Positions 42,766 to 53,500 of a DNA stretch of 64,000 bases are shown here, in pieces; within the stretch, counting starts at the first letter, position 1, and each line of letters starts with the position of its first letter. A model generated the notes under the pieces. It was not told the DNA's origin, made no database searches, and saw only the letters and a program-made list of their open reading frames with translations. A program made the position numbers and the translations under genes. The DNA comes from Alcaligenes sp. SDU_A2 (GTDB lineage Bacteria; Pseudomonadota; Gammaproteobacteria; Burkholderiales; Burkholderiaceae_B), in NCBI RefSeq assembly GCF_038237375.1, contig NZ_CP151273.1:868001-932000 (forward strand). The letters are read 5' to 3'.

Positions 42766-44439
42766 ATGATGGATTTATTTGTCGCCAATATGGCTCCGGT
42801 GATGTTCGCGTCGCTGATTGTGTTTCTGCTGCTGGGCTTTCCGGTGGCTTTTGCTCTGGCCGCCAACGGCATGGTGTTCGGCTTGATCGGGGTGGAACTG
42901 GGCTTGTTCAACTGGTCCTTGTTTCAGGCTCTGCCGCTGCGCGTGTTCGGCATCATGGCCAACGATACGCTGTTGGCTATTCCTTTCTTTACCTTCATGG
43001 GCCTGATCCTGGAGCGCTCGGGCATGGCCGAGGACTTGTTGGACACCATAGGTCAATTGTTCGGCTCTATGCCTGGTGGCTTGGCAATCGCCGTAGTGGC
43101 AGTGGGGGCCATGCTGGCGGCCACCACCGGCGTAGTATCGGCTTCGGTGATTTCCATGGGGCTGATTTCTTTGCCCATCATGCTGCGTTACGGCTATAGC
43201 CGTCGTCTGGCCACGGGTGTGATCGCTGCTTCGGGCACGTTATCGCAGATTATTCCGCCATCGCTGGTGTTGATTGTGCTGGCCGATCAGCTAGGGCGTT
43301 CCGTGGGTGATATGTATCGCGGGGCCATGTTGCCTGGTTTTTTCCTGATGGCAGCCTACATTATTTATGTATTGCTGTTGGCCTTGCTGCGTCCCAAGGA
43401 TGTGCCGCCCATTCCACTGGAACACCGCAGCTATGCGGATGCCCGTGGCCGTACCGGTGCGCGTTCGCTGGTCGTGTTGCTCTTGATTTCTCTGAGCGCG
43501 GCCTATGTGCTTGATGAATATATCATCGATCCCAATGGTCCGATCGACGAGAAAGTCGTCATCGGGATTTTGTTGGTGGGCGGCGTTGCGTTTGCGTTGG
43601 CCTTGCTGAATAAGTGGCTCAAGTTGGGGTTGCTGTCCAGGCTGGCCGAGCGCGTGACCTTTGTGATGATTCCGCCGCTGGCGTTGATTTTTCTGGTGTT
43701 GGGCACGATTTTTCTGGGTATTGCCACACCGACCGAAGGCGGGGCGATGGGGGCGGTGGGGGCTATTCTGATGGCGATCAGCCGCCGTCGATTGAGCGTG
43801 GATCTGCTCAAGCAGGCGATGGATACCACGGCCAAGTTGTCTTGCTTTGTCATGTTCATCCTGATCGGTTCGACCATTTTTTCGCTGACCTTCCGTGGCG
43901 TGGACGGGGATCTGTGGGTGGAGCATCTGCTGATTGATCTGCCCGGCGGGGAGTACGGTTTTCTGGTTCTGGTCAGCGTGCTGGTTTTTGTGCTGGCGTT
44001 TTTCCTGGATTTTTTCGAACTCGCGTTCATCATCGTGCCTTTGCTCGGACCGGTGGCTGACAAGATGGGGATAGACCTTATATGGTTCGGCGTGCTGTTG
44101 GCCGTTAATATGCAAACATCCTTTATGCATCCACCATTTGGCTTCGCACTATTTTATTTGCGCTCGGTGGCTCCCAAGGAGGACTATGTAGACAAGGTGA
44201 CCGGGGACAAGATTGCCAGGGTCGCGACAGGGGACATTTATTGGGGTTCGGTGCCGTTTATCTGCATTCAGCTCATTATGGTGGCCATCGTGTTGCTCTT
44301 TCCTGGCTTGGTGACTCATTACAAGGGCGGTGGGACGCCGGTTGATCCCAGTACCGTCAGTATCGATATGCAGGATGCCTATGGGATGGATGCCAGTCCA
44401 TTCGACGGTGCCGGCGATGCAGTGCCTGTATTCAAATAA
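42766..44439 (+). CDS. picT3: TRAP transporter large membrane subunit (DctM type)
   Basis: This 557-residue permease has at least twelve helices and typical DctM segments: AIPFFTFMGLILERSGMAEDLL, GVVSASVISMGLISLPIMLRYGY, SGTLSQIIPPSLVLIVLADQLG and FLGIATPTEGGAMGAVGAI. A loop of about 60 residues after helix six (near residue 210-270) makes it longer than the 430-residue standard form, as seen in other long DctM proteins. It drives sodium-coupled uptake with PicT1 and PicT2. Either ATG at 42766 or 42769 may be used. Confidence 0.9.
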   Translation: MMDLFVANMAPVMFASLIVFLLLGFPVAFALAANGMVFGLIGVELGLFNWSLFQALPLRVFGIMANDTLLAIPFFTFMGLILERSGMAEDLLDTIGQLFGSMPGGLAIAVVAVGAMLAATTGVVSASVISMGLISLPIMLRYGYSRRLATGVIAASGTLSQIIPPSLVLIVLADQLGRSVGDMYRGAMLPGFFLMAAYIIYVLLLALLRPKDVPPIPLEHRSYADARGRTGARSLVVLLLISLSAAYVLDEYIIDPNGPIDEKVVIGILLVGGVAFALALLNKWLKLGLLSRLAERVTFVMIPPLALIFLVLGTIFLGIATPTEGGAMGAVGAILMAISRRRLSVDLLKQAMDTTAKLSCFVMFILIGSTIFSLTFRGVDGDLWVEHLLIDLPGGEYGFLVLVSVLVFVLAFFLDFFELAFIIVPLLGPVADKMGIDLIWFGVLLAVNMQTSFMHPPFGFALFYLRSVAPKEDYVDKVTGDKIARVATGDIYWGSVPFICIQLIMVAIVLLFPGLVTHYKGGGTPVDPSTVSIDMQDAYGMDASPFDGAGDAVPVFK

Positions 44440-44457
44440 AAAAATCAGGGGGCGGCA

Positions 44458-45480
44458 ATGGAAAGTGTGGATGTCAGGGTACTGCGTCAGTTGCGCGACT
44501 GGCGGGAGCAGGGTCGTCAGGCGATTTTGGTGACGGTGGTCCAGACCTGGGGGTCGTCGCCGCGTCCAGAAGGCTCGATCATGGCCCTGGAAAAAGGGGG
44601 AGCCGTGGTCGGATCTGTGTCCGGTGGCTGCATCGAAGATGATTTGATCCGCGCCTATCAAGACACGCACTCGACAGACAGCCGGCTGCACGGCGAGGGC
44701 GGTCCGCGCCTGTTGACGTATGGCATCAGCGCCGACGAAGCGCATCGTTTTGGCCTGCCTTGCGGCGGGACGATTCGCTTGCTGGTGGAGTTCGATCCCT
44801 GTCCACAGGCACTTAACCACATATTGGCCTTGCTGGAGCAGCGGCACCTGGTGCAACGCCACGTGGATCTGGACAGCGGCCGGGCCTGGTGCGAGGCAAG
44901 CCGTGTGCCCGCGGCCCTGCATCTAAGCCCGCACCGTTTGTCGGTGACGTTTGGGCCGGCGTACCGTCTGTTGCTGATAGGGGGCGGGCAGTTGTCCGAA
45001 TATGTGGCCACCGTGGCTTTGTTTAATGGGTTCGATGTGACGGTCTGCGATCCGCGTTGTGAACATATCGATGGCTGGAGTGTCGAGGGTGTGCGCGTGG
45101 TGCGTGGCATGCCGGATGACGAGGTCATTGCCTGTGTGCCGGATCGCCGCACGGCGGTGGTCGCGCTGACGCATGATCCCAAATTGGACGATATGGCGTT
45201 GCTGGAGGCACTGAAAAGCAGCGCGTTTTATGTGGGCGCGATCGGCTCGCGGCGCAATAATCAGAGCCGGCGCGAACGGCTGGCCGAGTATTTCGATTTG
45301 ACGGCTCAGGAGATCGACCGTCTGAAGGGGCCGATCGGCTTGTATGTGGGCAGCAAGACGCCGGCCGAGATTGCGGTCAGCATTATGGCCGAGATTATTG
45401 CGGTCAAGAACGGGGTGGATGTGCCGCGCGAGCTGTCGGTCGGGTCGGTCAAGGACAGGCAAGAACAGCTGTCGGCTTGA
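44458..45480 (+). CDS. picM: XdhC/CoxI-family molybdenum hydroxylase maturation factor
   Basis: This 340-residue protein has the XdhC N-terminal domain (ILVTVVQTWGSSPRPEGSIM, GSVSGGCIEDDL) and a Rossmann C-terminal domain (RLLLIGGGQLSEYVATVAL, FYVGAIGSRRNNQSRRERLAE, GPIGLYVGSKTPAEIAVSIMAEI). Such proteins bind molybdenum cofactor, add the terminal sulfido ligand or insert it into the enzyme. It lies 18 bases after picT3, so it probably matures the picolinate hydroxylase. The symbol follows my recollection of the operon name ending in picMN and is tentative. Confidence 0.85.
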   Translation: MESVDVRVLRQLRDWREQGRQAILVTVVQTWGSSPRPEGSIMALEKGGAVVGSVSGGCIEDDLIRAYQDTHSTDSRLHGEGGPRLLTYGISADEAHRFGLPCGGTIRLLVEFDPCPQALNHILALLEQRHLVQRHVDLDSGRAWCEASRVPAALHLSPHRLSVTFGPAYRLLLIGGGQLSEYVATVALFNGFDVTVCDPRCEHIDGWSVEGVRVVRGMPDDEVIACVPDRRTAVVALTHDPKLDDMALLEALKSSAFYVGAIGSRRNNQSRRERLAEYFDLTAQEIDRLKGPIGLYVGSKTPAEIAVSIMAEIIAVKNGVDVPRELSVGSVKDRQEQLSA

Positions 45481-45651
45481 AGATGCCTGGCCCGGTGACG
45501 ATGGCCTGGAGCGAGGCTGGTGCAATCGCCCATGTGTTGACGGGCGGCACTGTTCAGGTAGCTGTCTGTGCGCTTTTTTGTCCGGGGATGTCATGACAAA
45601 CAGCGCCTCGCGGGTTTAGGCTAGGGCCTGGCGTATTACCGCGAGCTCATC

Positions 45652-47145
45652 ATGTCATCTTCTGTACACGGTTTTTTACCTGTCAGTGCTCCGCCTGGGT
45701 GTCAGGCCTTGTATACCCCCGCTCAGTGCGCCCGCATGGATGCGGCTGCTCCGCTCTTGGGGGCGTCTATCGAACAGTTGATGCAGGCTGCCGGTCTGGC
45801 GGTGGCTCAGGCTGTGCAGCGCCATTGGCCGCAGGGACCGGTGCTTGTCGTGTGCGGGGCGGGCAATAACGGTGGCGATGCCCTGGTGGCGGCGCGCATT
45901 CTGCGTGAGCAGGGGCGGGATGTCAGGGTTTTCAGCCCGGTCAAACCTTCGCTGCGGCGCGGTGCGGCGGCCTGGGCGCAAGCCCAATGGCAAGGGCCCT
46001 GGGAGACATCTTGCCCGGCCCTGGCCGATTTTTCCGTGGTCGTGGATGGGCTGCTGGGGGCCGGGTTGGATCGGCCGGTGCAGGGACCGCTTGCCGAATT
46101 GATTCAAGCCTTGGCGGCAAGCGATACACCCGTTTGCGCCATTGATGTGCCGTCCGGGCTGGATGGCGCAACAGGCCTGGTGCATGGCGTGGCTGCGCCC
46201 GCGCAGGTCACGGTGACCTTTGTGCGCTACAAACCGGGCCATGTGTTGTATCCGGGGCGCGCGTTGTGCGGACATCTGGAATTGGCCGATATCGGCATGC
46301 CATCAGCAGCCCTGGAAGCGGCCGACACCTGCTTGAACGAACCGGCGTCATGGCAGGCGCAATGGCCGTCTCTGGCGTGGGGCAGTCATAAGTACACGCG
46401 TGGCCATGCGGTGGTGATCGGCGGGGAACGCATGACAGGCGCGGGGCGGCTGGCGGCACGGGCGGCGCAGCGCGCTGGTGCGGGACTGGTCAGCCTGATC
46501 GTTCCTGAATCGGTCTGGAGCATTTATGCCGGTGCCTTGGATAGCATTATGGTGGCACCGCTGCACGACCTGGCAATCCAGGACGAGCGCATTCGCGCCT
46601 GGCTGATCGGGCCGGGCGCAGGCTTGGGCGAGGCGACGCGCCGTTTGGTGATGCAATTGTTGGCGACGGGGCGTGCCTGCGTGCTGGATGCCGATGCCTT
46701 AAGCAGTTTTGCCGATCACCCCTCCGAATTGTTTCAGGCGCTGCATGGGCAATGCGTATTGACGCCGCATGCGGGCGAGTTTGCCCGCTTGTTCCCGAGA
46801 CCGACGGATCGTTTGCAGGCGGTGCGCGATGCAGCCCATCTGTGCGGAGCGGTGGTCGTCTTGAAGGGCGCGGATACGGTCATTGCCGCCCCGGACGGGC
46901 GGGTGCTGGTCAATGCGTGCGCCCCGCCCTGGCTGGCCACGGGGGGCAGCGGAGATGTGTTGGCCGGGCTGGTATGTGGTTTGCTGGCGCAGGGCATGCC
47001 TGTGTTCGAGGCCGCCGGAGCCGCCGTCTGGCTGCATTCTCAAGCGGCACTGGCTTACGGGCCGGGTTTGATTCCGGAAGATCTGTTGCAGGCGCTGCCT
47101 GGGGTTTTGCAAGGAATGTATCAAAATTCGGTGTGCCAGCCTTGA
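45652..47145 (+). CDS. nnr: Bifunctional NAD(P)H-hydrate repair enzyme
   Basis: This 497-residue fusion has an N-terminal epimerase domain (YjeF_N; VLVVCGAGNNGGDALVAARIL, AIDVPSGLDGATG) and a C-terminal ADP-dependent dehydratase domain (KYTRGHAVVIGGERMTGAGR, LTPHAGEFARLF, ATGGSGDVLAGLVCGLLAQG). Together they repair hydrated NADH and NADPH. It is 171 bases after the XdhC gene on the same strand; whether it belongs to the pic transcript is unclear. This is a housekeeping function found in most bacteria. Confidence 0.94.
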   Translation: MSSSVHGFLPVSAPPGCQALYTPAQCARMDAAAPLLGASIEQLMQAAGLAVAQAVQRHWPQGPVLVVCGAGNNGGDALVAARILREQGRDVRVFSPVKPSLRRGAAAWAQAQWQGPWETSCPALADFSVVVDGLLGAGLDRPVQGPLAELIQALAASDTPVCAIDVPSGLDGATGLVHGVAAPAQVTVTFVRYKPGHVLYPGRALCGHLELADIGMPSAALEAADTCLNEPASWQAQWPSLAWGSHKYTRGHAVVIGGERMTGAGRLAARAAQRAGAGLVSLIVPESVWSIYAGALDSIMVAPLHDLAIQDERIRAWLIGPGAGLGEATRRLVMQLLATGRACVLDADALSSFADHPSELFQALHGQCVLTPHAGEFARLFPRPTDRLQAVRDAAHLCGAVVVLKGADTVIAAPDGRVLVNACAPPWLATGGSGDVLAGLVCGLLAQGMPVFEAAGAAVWLHSQAALAYGPGLIPEDLLQALPGVLQGMYQNSVCQP

Positions 47146-47372
47146 TGGGAGTCGGTCGGGACGCTTGCTTAGGGATAGTCCCCAGCAAACACGACCCAGA
47201 TTGGCTCTATCATCGAAGCTTCGACGTTCATATCCATGTCAGCTTCAGTAGCCTGCCCACGCGCCATGCGTGACACAAGTCAGGACATGCAGGGGAGGAT
47301 GCCGGTGCCGATTCAGGCGCTCCGGCGGTGGTTCCGGATCGGCCGGGACCGCACCCTGATCAGGAGAACAGG

Positions 47373-47726
47373 ATGAAATACGTAGAAGGTTTTGTTGCGG
47401 CCGTTCCCAAGGCCAATAAAGAGCAGTATCTGCAGCATGCCACCCAGGCCTTGCCTGTTTTCAAGGAGATGGGCATCAGCCGCGTGGTCGAGTGCTGGGG
47501 CGATGATGTGCCCGATGGCAAAATCACCGATTTCCGGCGTGCTGTGCAAGCCAAAGACGACGAGGAAGTGGTGTTCAGCTGGTTCGAGTATCCGTCTAAA
47601 GAGGTGCGCGATACGGTCTACCAGAAAATGTCGGATGATCCGCGCATGCAGGCCATGAGCCAAAACATGCCGTTCGATGGCAAACGCATGATTTTTGGTG
47701 GGTTTGTGCCTATTCTGGATGCCTGA
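47373..47726 (+). CDS. DUF1428 family protein
   Basis: This 117-residue protein (MKYVEGFVAAVPKANKEQYL ... FGGFVPILDA) is a dimeric alpha/beta-barrel-like protein of the YbaA type with unknown function. CAGGAGAACAGG precedes the ATG at 47373, which decides against the ORF start at 47328. It is transcribed alone and faces the EamA gene. A hairpin between the two stop codons may end both transcripts. Confidence 0.88.
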   Translation: MKYVEGFVAAVPKANKEQYLQHATQALPVFKEMGISRVVECWGDDVPDGKITDFRRAVQAKDDEEVVFSWFEYPSKEVRDTVYQKMSDDPRMQAMSQNMPFDGKRMIFGGFVPILDA

Positions 47727-47740
47727 AGACAGTGGCAGAA

Positions 47741-47767
47741 GCCGGCCGGCAGTATGTTGCGGCCGGC
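47741..47767. terminator. Possible bidirectional hairpin terminator
   Basis: GCCGGCCG / CGGCCGGC, 8 bp perfect with an 11-base loop, lies between the convergent DUF1428 and EamA genes. It has no T run, so it may act as a barrier rather than a classic terminator. Confidence 0.4.
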
Positions 47768-47773
47768 GTTGGG

Positions 47774-48688
47774 CTAGGCGCGCGTAGTGCGCTGGTAGGC
47801 CAGCAGCACGATGCCGCTCAGCACGACCGCGCCGCCCAGCAATTGGGTCGGATTCAAAGTTTGTTGCAGGATGATCCAGCCCAGCAGCAGCGAGGCCACG
47901 GGTTCGATGTTCAAAAACGGGGCGTTGCGTGACAGGTTCAGCCGGGGAGCCAGCACGAACAGGGTCACAAAACCAGCGGTATACAACAGACAGACGATGG
48001 ACAGGGCCAGCCAGCCTTGCGGGTTGTGGGGCAAGGACGCCCCCCCTGGAAGCAGCCCGAACGGACTCAGGGCGATCAACAGCACCAGCGTCTGGCTGAT
48101 CGTGCAGAAACTGCGCACCGAGCCGGGCAGGGACGAGAGTTTGTTTTCGGTAACCCACAAGCCTATAGCAAAAACCAGTGCGGTGCCCAGGCCGCAGGCC
48201 ACGCCCAGCATCCAGCCGGCATCCAGTGTGGCACCGCTCAACAGGCTGGGTACATCCAGCGCCAGTAGCAATCCGGCCAGAATAATGGCCATGATGGTCA
48301 GTGTCTTGCGGGTGGGGCGGTGGCCGCCCAATAACCAGGTCAGCAGTGCCAGCAAGATGGGGTACATATTGGCCACCAACAGGGCCAGGGCGACCGGGAT
48401 GCGCGCGATGGAAGAGTAGATCAGCATGCACTGCGTGGTAATGAGCGCGCCCAGCAGCAACTGCCAACCCAGAAAGCGGCGAGGCACATGCAGCGCCTGG
48501 CGCTGCCAGAGCAACAGCAGGCCCAGGGCCAGGGTGGCCGAGCTTGAGCGGGCGATGACGGTGATGATCAGTCCGGTACCGTGGTCCAGCGCGACTTTGG
48601 CGGCGATGTGATTGCCGGCGAACGCGCTGCCCAGCAACAGCAGAAGGAGAATGGCTACATGACGGGGAAGCAGGGAAGCGACTGACAC
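47774..48688 (-). CDS. EamA/DMT-family transporter
   Basis: This 304-residue protein has ten hydrophobic helices in two EamA repeats: ILLLLLLGSAFAGNHIAAKVALDHG at the start of the first, and LGVACGLGTALVFAIGLWVTENK at the start of the second. The family exports metabolites such as amino acids or purines; the substrate is unknown. The start is divergent from the phospholipase D gene with about 185 bases between them. No operon partner. Confidence 0.88.
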   Translation of the reverse strand: MSVASLLPRHVAILLLLLLGSAFAGNHIAAKVALDHGTGLIITVIARSSSATLALGLLLLWQRQALHVPRRFLGWQLLLGALITTQCMLIYSSIARIPVALALLVANMYPILLALLTWLLGGHRPTRKTLTIMAIILAGLLLALDVPSLLSGATLDAGWMLGVACGLGTALVFAIGLWVTENKLSSLPGSVRSFCTISQTLVLLIALSPFGLLPGGASLPHNPQGWLALSIVCLLYTAGFVTLFVLAPRLNLSRNAPFLNIEPVASLLLGWIILQQTLNPTQLLGGAVVLSGIVLLAYQRTTRA

Positions 48689-48876
48689 AGGGCGAGGTAG
48701 ATAATTATTTTAAATATAAAGCATTAGTGCATGCCCCATTGTTGTCCGTCGCGCAGATTGCTGCAAGGGCTATTTGGCTGCCGGGCAGGCTGTGTGGTTG
48801 GTGTGGCACCAAATTATGCCGTCATGAATGCAGTGCTACTATGTGGACCGACTTTTCTGTTCACAGAGACGGCATG

Positions 48877-50490
48877 ATGAATCCTGACTCCGACAAGAAA
48901 CCGACCCTTGGCAAGCGGCCGCTTGCCGCTCCCCGCAGACGCTGGCGCGTCATGGCCGCCGGCGGTGTTTTTCTGGCGGGCCTGGCCGCGTTGGCCGGCT
49001 GTGCCTTGCCGTCGTTGCAGGGCCGCAGTCAATCGCTTGCTTTGCCTCGGGAGCAGGCCGAACAGACACCGTTGGGTCAGGCGATTGCGCCGTTGGTGCA
49101 GGCACACCCGGGGCTATCGGGTATTTATCCTTTGTACGATCCGCATAACGCGTATGCGGCACGGGCCTTATTGGCCCGTGCCGCCCAGAAGACCCTGGAT
49201 GTGCAGTACTACATCTGGCGCGGTGATACGACAGGCACGCTGATGTTAGGGGCCTTGTTTGCGGCCGCCGAACGGGGTGTGCGGGTGCGCTTGCTGCTCG
49301 ATGACAATGGGATCACCGGGCTGGATGATACCCTGGCTGCGCTCAATGCCCACCCTAATGTCGAGGTGCGCCTGTTCAATCCTTTTGTGCTGCGCTGGCC
49401 CAAGGCGCTGGGCTATCTGACCGATTTTTCACGTCTGAACCGGCGCATGCACAACAAATCGTTCACGGTGGATAACCAGGCTTCTATTATTGGCGGGCGC
49501 AATGTAGGGGACGAGTATTTTGGTGCGACCCAGGATGTGCTGTTCTCCGACCTGGATGTATTGGCCATCGGCGAGGTGGTTCAGGACGTGTCGGCCGATT
49601 TCGACCGTTATTGGGCCAGTCACTCCGCGTATCCGGTCGATACGCTGGTGGCGGTGGACGGACCGCGTGCGCTGCAGACGTTTCGCCAGGAACTGGCGCA
49701 GGCCGAACGTCAGCCGCGCGCTCTGGATTATCAAGCCGTGCTGCGCGAATCCGGGCTGGTCGGCGAATTGATGCAGGGTGAACTGGACTTCCAGTGGGCG
49801 CGTACGACGATGGTCAGCGACGACCCGGCCAAAGGGCTGGGCCAGGCCAGCCCCGAAGGCTTGCTGGTCTGGCGCATGGATCGCCTGCTGGGTCAGCCCC
49901 AGCGCAAAGTCGATCTGGTGTCCGCTTATTTCGTGCCCACACAGGCGGGCGTGCGTGCTTTTCAAGAGCTGATGGCCAAGCCGGGCATGCAAGTGCAGGT
50001 GTTGACCAATTCTCTGGCCGCCACAGACGTGTCGGCCGTCCATGCCGGTTATGCCAAACGGCGCAAAGCCTTGTTGCGGGCCGGTGTGCAGTTATGGGAA
50101 TTGCGTCCGACTTCGGAGCGTCCCACGCAGCACGGTTCGGGGCCGTTCGGCAGTTCCGGTTCGGCCTTGCATGCCAAGACGTTTGCAGTGGATGATCAGC
50201 GGATTTTTGTGGGTTCGTTTAATTTTGATCCGCGCTCGGTCAATTTAAATACCGAATTGGGCTTTATCATAGAAAGCCCGACCTTGGCCCAGGAATTGTC
50301 CAAGGCCTTTGTCCAGGCCATTCCGTATTACAGCTATCGTGTCGAGCTCGATGCGCAGGGCGAACTTATCTGGATACAGCAGAACGACGACGGCAGCCGC
50401 CGGATCTACCATCAGGAACCGGAGGCCGGCCTGTTAAAGCGCGCCGGCGTGGGTGTGATGTCGTTGCTGCCTATCGAATGGCTCTTGTAG
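48877..50490 (+). CDS. Phospholipase D-family lipoprotein, cardiolipin synthase C-like
   Basis: This protein of about 537 residues starts MNPDSDKKPTLGKRPLAAPR, with a hydrophobic stretch ending in a lipobox-like LAALAGC. Two HKD motifs are present: HNKSFTVDNQASIIGGRN and HAKTFAVDDQRIFVGSFNFD. The layout and C-terminal region match YmdC/ClsC, which makes cardiolipin from phosphatidylglycerol and phosphatidylethanolamine. The annotated ORF extends to 48727, but ATGs at 48874/48877 fit the signal. E. coli clsC has a ymdB partner, absent here. It could also be another PLD-type lipase. Confidence 0.85.
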   Translation: MNPDSDKKPTLGKRPLAAPRRRWRVMAAGGVFLAGLAALAGCALPSLQGRSQSLALPREQAEQTPLGQAIAPLVQAHPGLSGIYPLYDPHNAYAARALLARAAQKTLDVQYYIWRGDTTGTLMLGALFAAAERGVRVRLLLDDNGITGLDDTLAALNAHPNVEVRLFNPFVLRWPKALGYLTDFSRLNRRMHNKSFTVDNQASIIGGRNVGDEYFGATQDVLFSDLDVLAIGEVVQDVSADFDRYWASHSAYPVDTLVAVDGPRALQTFRQELAQAERQPRALDYQAVLRESGLVGELMQGELDFQWARTTMVSDDPAKGLGQASPEGLLVWRMDRLLGQPQRKVDLVSAYFVPTQAGVRAFQELMAKPGMQVQVLTNSLAATDVSAVHAGYAKRRKALLRAGVQLWELRPTSERPTQHGSGPFGSSGSALHAKTFAVDDQRIFVGSFNFDPRSVNLNTELGFIIESPTLAQELSKAFVQAIPYYSYRVELDAQGELIWIQQNDDGSRRIYHQEPEAGLLKRAGVGVMSLLPIEWLL

Positions 50491-50514
50491 GCGCGCAATA
50501 GCCGCGGTCGCGTT

Positions 50515-53500
50515 TTACAGTTTCAGGCGCTGCAAGGCGGTGCGACGGGCTTCTATCCATCTGGCATACAGTCGCAGGCCGTGCTTTTCCATGTGTGTTT
50601 CTGCCAACGCCCATTGCTGTCTGGCTTGTCCGGGTTCACCGAGTGCCAGCCAGGCGTCGCCGCGAATGCAGTGCAGCTCGGCAGACAAGCTGTGCGTGCA
50701 ATAGCGCAGTCCCTGCGCGGCCGCCTTGTCCAGCCATGGCATGGCCTCGTTGTAGCGACCTAGCCGTATCAGCGCGCGCGCAATACGCCCCATCAGGCCA
50801 TCGACGCAGATGGGCAATCCATATTGCACGATCTGTACGCAGTCCTGCAGTGGCTGCAGGCTGGATTCGCGTCCGTACAGCATGATTTGGCAGTAATGCA
50901 GAAACGAGCGCGCCAGTGCCGACCAGGGTTCCGGGCTGCCGACTTTTTGTAGTTCTTTCAGGGATTGCTCGGCCAGTTGGCGGCAGTCCTCCAATTGATC
51001 TGTCAGATACAGAGCCTGCATGCCAAACAGGTAGGTGATCGAGCGCATGATCAAGGTGATTTCGGGCCGCAGGCTTTGCACGGCCTGGCGCACGTATTGC
51101 AAGGCGGCGGTGGTGTCGCCCTTGAGGGCCAGCGTGACCGCCAGCGTACACAAGGTCATGCACTGTGGATAATGTTCTTCAATGGCCAGCCGACCCTTGG
51201 AGGCGGGCAGGTTCTCCAGGACGGCCAGGCTCAGGTGCAGCGTTTCCTCGGCCTGTTGTAGATTGCCTCTCCACAGTTCAAGATGCCCGATCGCGTAGAG
51301 CGCCCAACTGCGGTTCTGGTCATGGCCGGTTTCGCTGGCCAGGGCCAGCAATTGTCGGGCCACCAGCAGGGCCTGGTCGAAGTTTCCTTGCGCCTGAAGC
51401 GCCGACCAGGTGCTCCACAGCGACACCATGACCTGATCATTATCATGATTGTTCTGCACGTAGCGGCCCAGCTCGTAGGCCATGGCCGTGGAGGCGGATG
51501 CGGGGCCGTATAGTGTGCTTTCAATCGTGCCCTGCAGCATGCGGCATTCAAACTGTAAGGCGTGGCGTATTTGGATGTCGTCGATCAGTTCGCTGCGGTT
51601 CAGGCTGCGTTGCAAGAACAGGCTGGCATCGCGCAGATCAAGGCGGTGCAATGCCTCGCGCGCTGCCCGCTGCCACCAGAAAGCGGCATCGGCGCATTCG
51701 GCCAGACATAGATGCTGTGCGATTACTTCGGGTGCGTGCCGCCGGCGTATGCCGTAGTGGGCGATGGTCTGGTGCGCGTTTTGCTGTTCGCGGCGCAAGG
51801 CAATCTGCCGGATGGCTTGTGCAACCAGGGGCTGGCAGACAATCTCGCGGCCTTGGCGCTCGATCAGATCCAGCGTGACCAGCGTGTCCAATCCGCTGTC
51901 CAGCGTATCGGCATTCATGTTCAGCATGGCGATGATGTCCTCGATGGCAATGGCATCGTCATGCAGGGCAATGGTGGTCAGGATGCTGCGGGTGGCGGGC
52001 AGCAGGGTGTGGTACTGGATGCAGACCAGGTCCGTCAGCGACGGGGCGCAGTTGGCAGGGCTGCCCAGCTCCAGATGACGCAGCAGGTCGTGGGCGTGGC
52101 CCGGGTTGCCGCCGCTTAGGCGGGCCAGGCGGCTGCGGTTGTCCCGTGAGAGCCGTGGCCCACGGCTTTGACCGCCTAGCAGGCTGTTGATGCTGGTTCG
52201 ATCCAGCGGGCGCAGCGCCATGCGTTCGGCGCGCTCCAGGCCGTGGCTGGGGGTGCGGCCGGATGTGATCAGTAGCGTGGGGCTGCGAGGCGTGGCATGG
52301 GCCAGCAGGCGTACCAGTTTCTGGGTGGGAGGATCGGCCCACTGCATGTTTTCGATAATCAGCAGGCGACGACGCGGCGTTCCGGATAAGCCGCTGAGCA
52401 AATTGAAGAACATCTCCATCTGAGCAGTGGAGGGTTCGTTTTGCTCGTGCTCGTCGGGTGTCGCCTGCAGCCACTGACTCAACGCTTTGGCCTGTTGCGC
52501 TGTGACATCTAAAACGGCTTGCACCGCCTGTGTGGAAAAGGGGTCGGATTGGTCTATCGGGGCCAGGGCCATCTGGCCAAGCAACTGCTCGTGCAGCCAC
52601 AGCCGCAGGGGGTGCCAGGCCTGACGGCGGCGGTCTTCACGGCATTGCAGGGCAATGCTGGGGTGGTCGGTTTTTTGAACGTAGTCGGCCAGAGACTGGA
52701 TCAGCAGGCTTTTGCCGATGCGTGCGCGGCCATGAATGGCAATGTGGTGCAAAGGCCGGTTCGGGCCGATTTGCGCCCAGGCTTGTACCAATTGATCGAA
52801 CTCTTGGGAGCGGCCATAGATGCGACTGGGAAGGTGGCTGTGATCCGCGCCGGGCCGATGAAGGCGCAGCGTCAGTTCATGAGCTTGTCCGTTCAAGGGG
52901 ACAGGCACATCTTCGGGTAAGAGACGTTGTGACGCTTGCAGACTGACTCTGGGGGAGCCCGGCATGGCTTGCCAGCTAAGCGGCAGTACAGTCTGCGCCA
53001 ATTGGCCCCAGGGGTCTGGGTGGCCGGATTGGTCATCGATGACCAAGTCGGCGTGTATGCCTATGGTCAGTAAAATCCGGTCATCCAGACGCAGGGCTGC
53101 GGCGGCCCGTGCCAGATCGGCTGCCAGCGAGACCGGGGACTCCAGCAGGTCCGGATATCCGAAATAGGCCAGGGCCTGGTTGTGCCCGGCCACGGACAGC
53201 CAGCCGCCGTGTTGCTGAATCAAGGCATTGAGCAGGCGGCTGCTTTGCTCTATGACCTCGCCGCTGTGTTCACGATCATGCTGATGGCCCGCTTGAAAGC
53301 GCAGGCAGAATCCAACCACGGCCAGGGGGCGCAGGCTCAAGCCGGTCTGGGCCGGTTTATGATCGTGCTTGGATTCTGTCTGGCGCTCGGCCTGATAGAC
53401 CAATTGCCGTGTCTGTGGGCTAGGTTCGCAACCGAGCCGATCCGCCAGCAGTACGGAGCATTGCTCATAGGCCTGCATAGCGGCGTCGTGCTGTCCTTCC

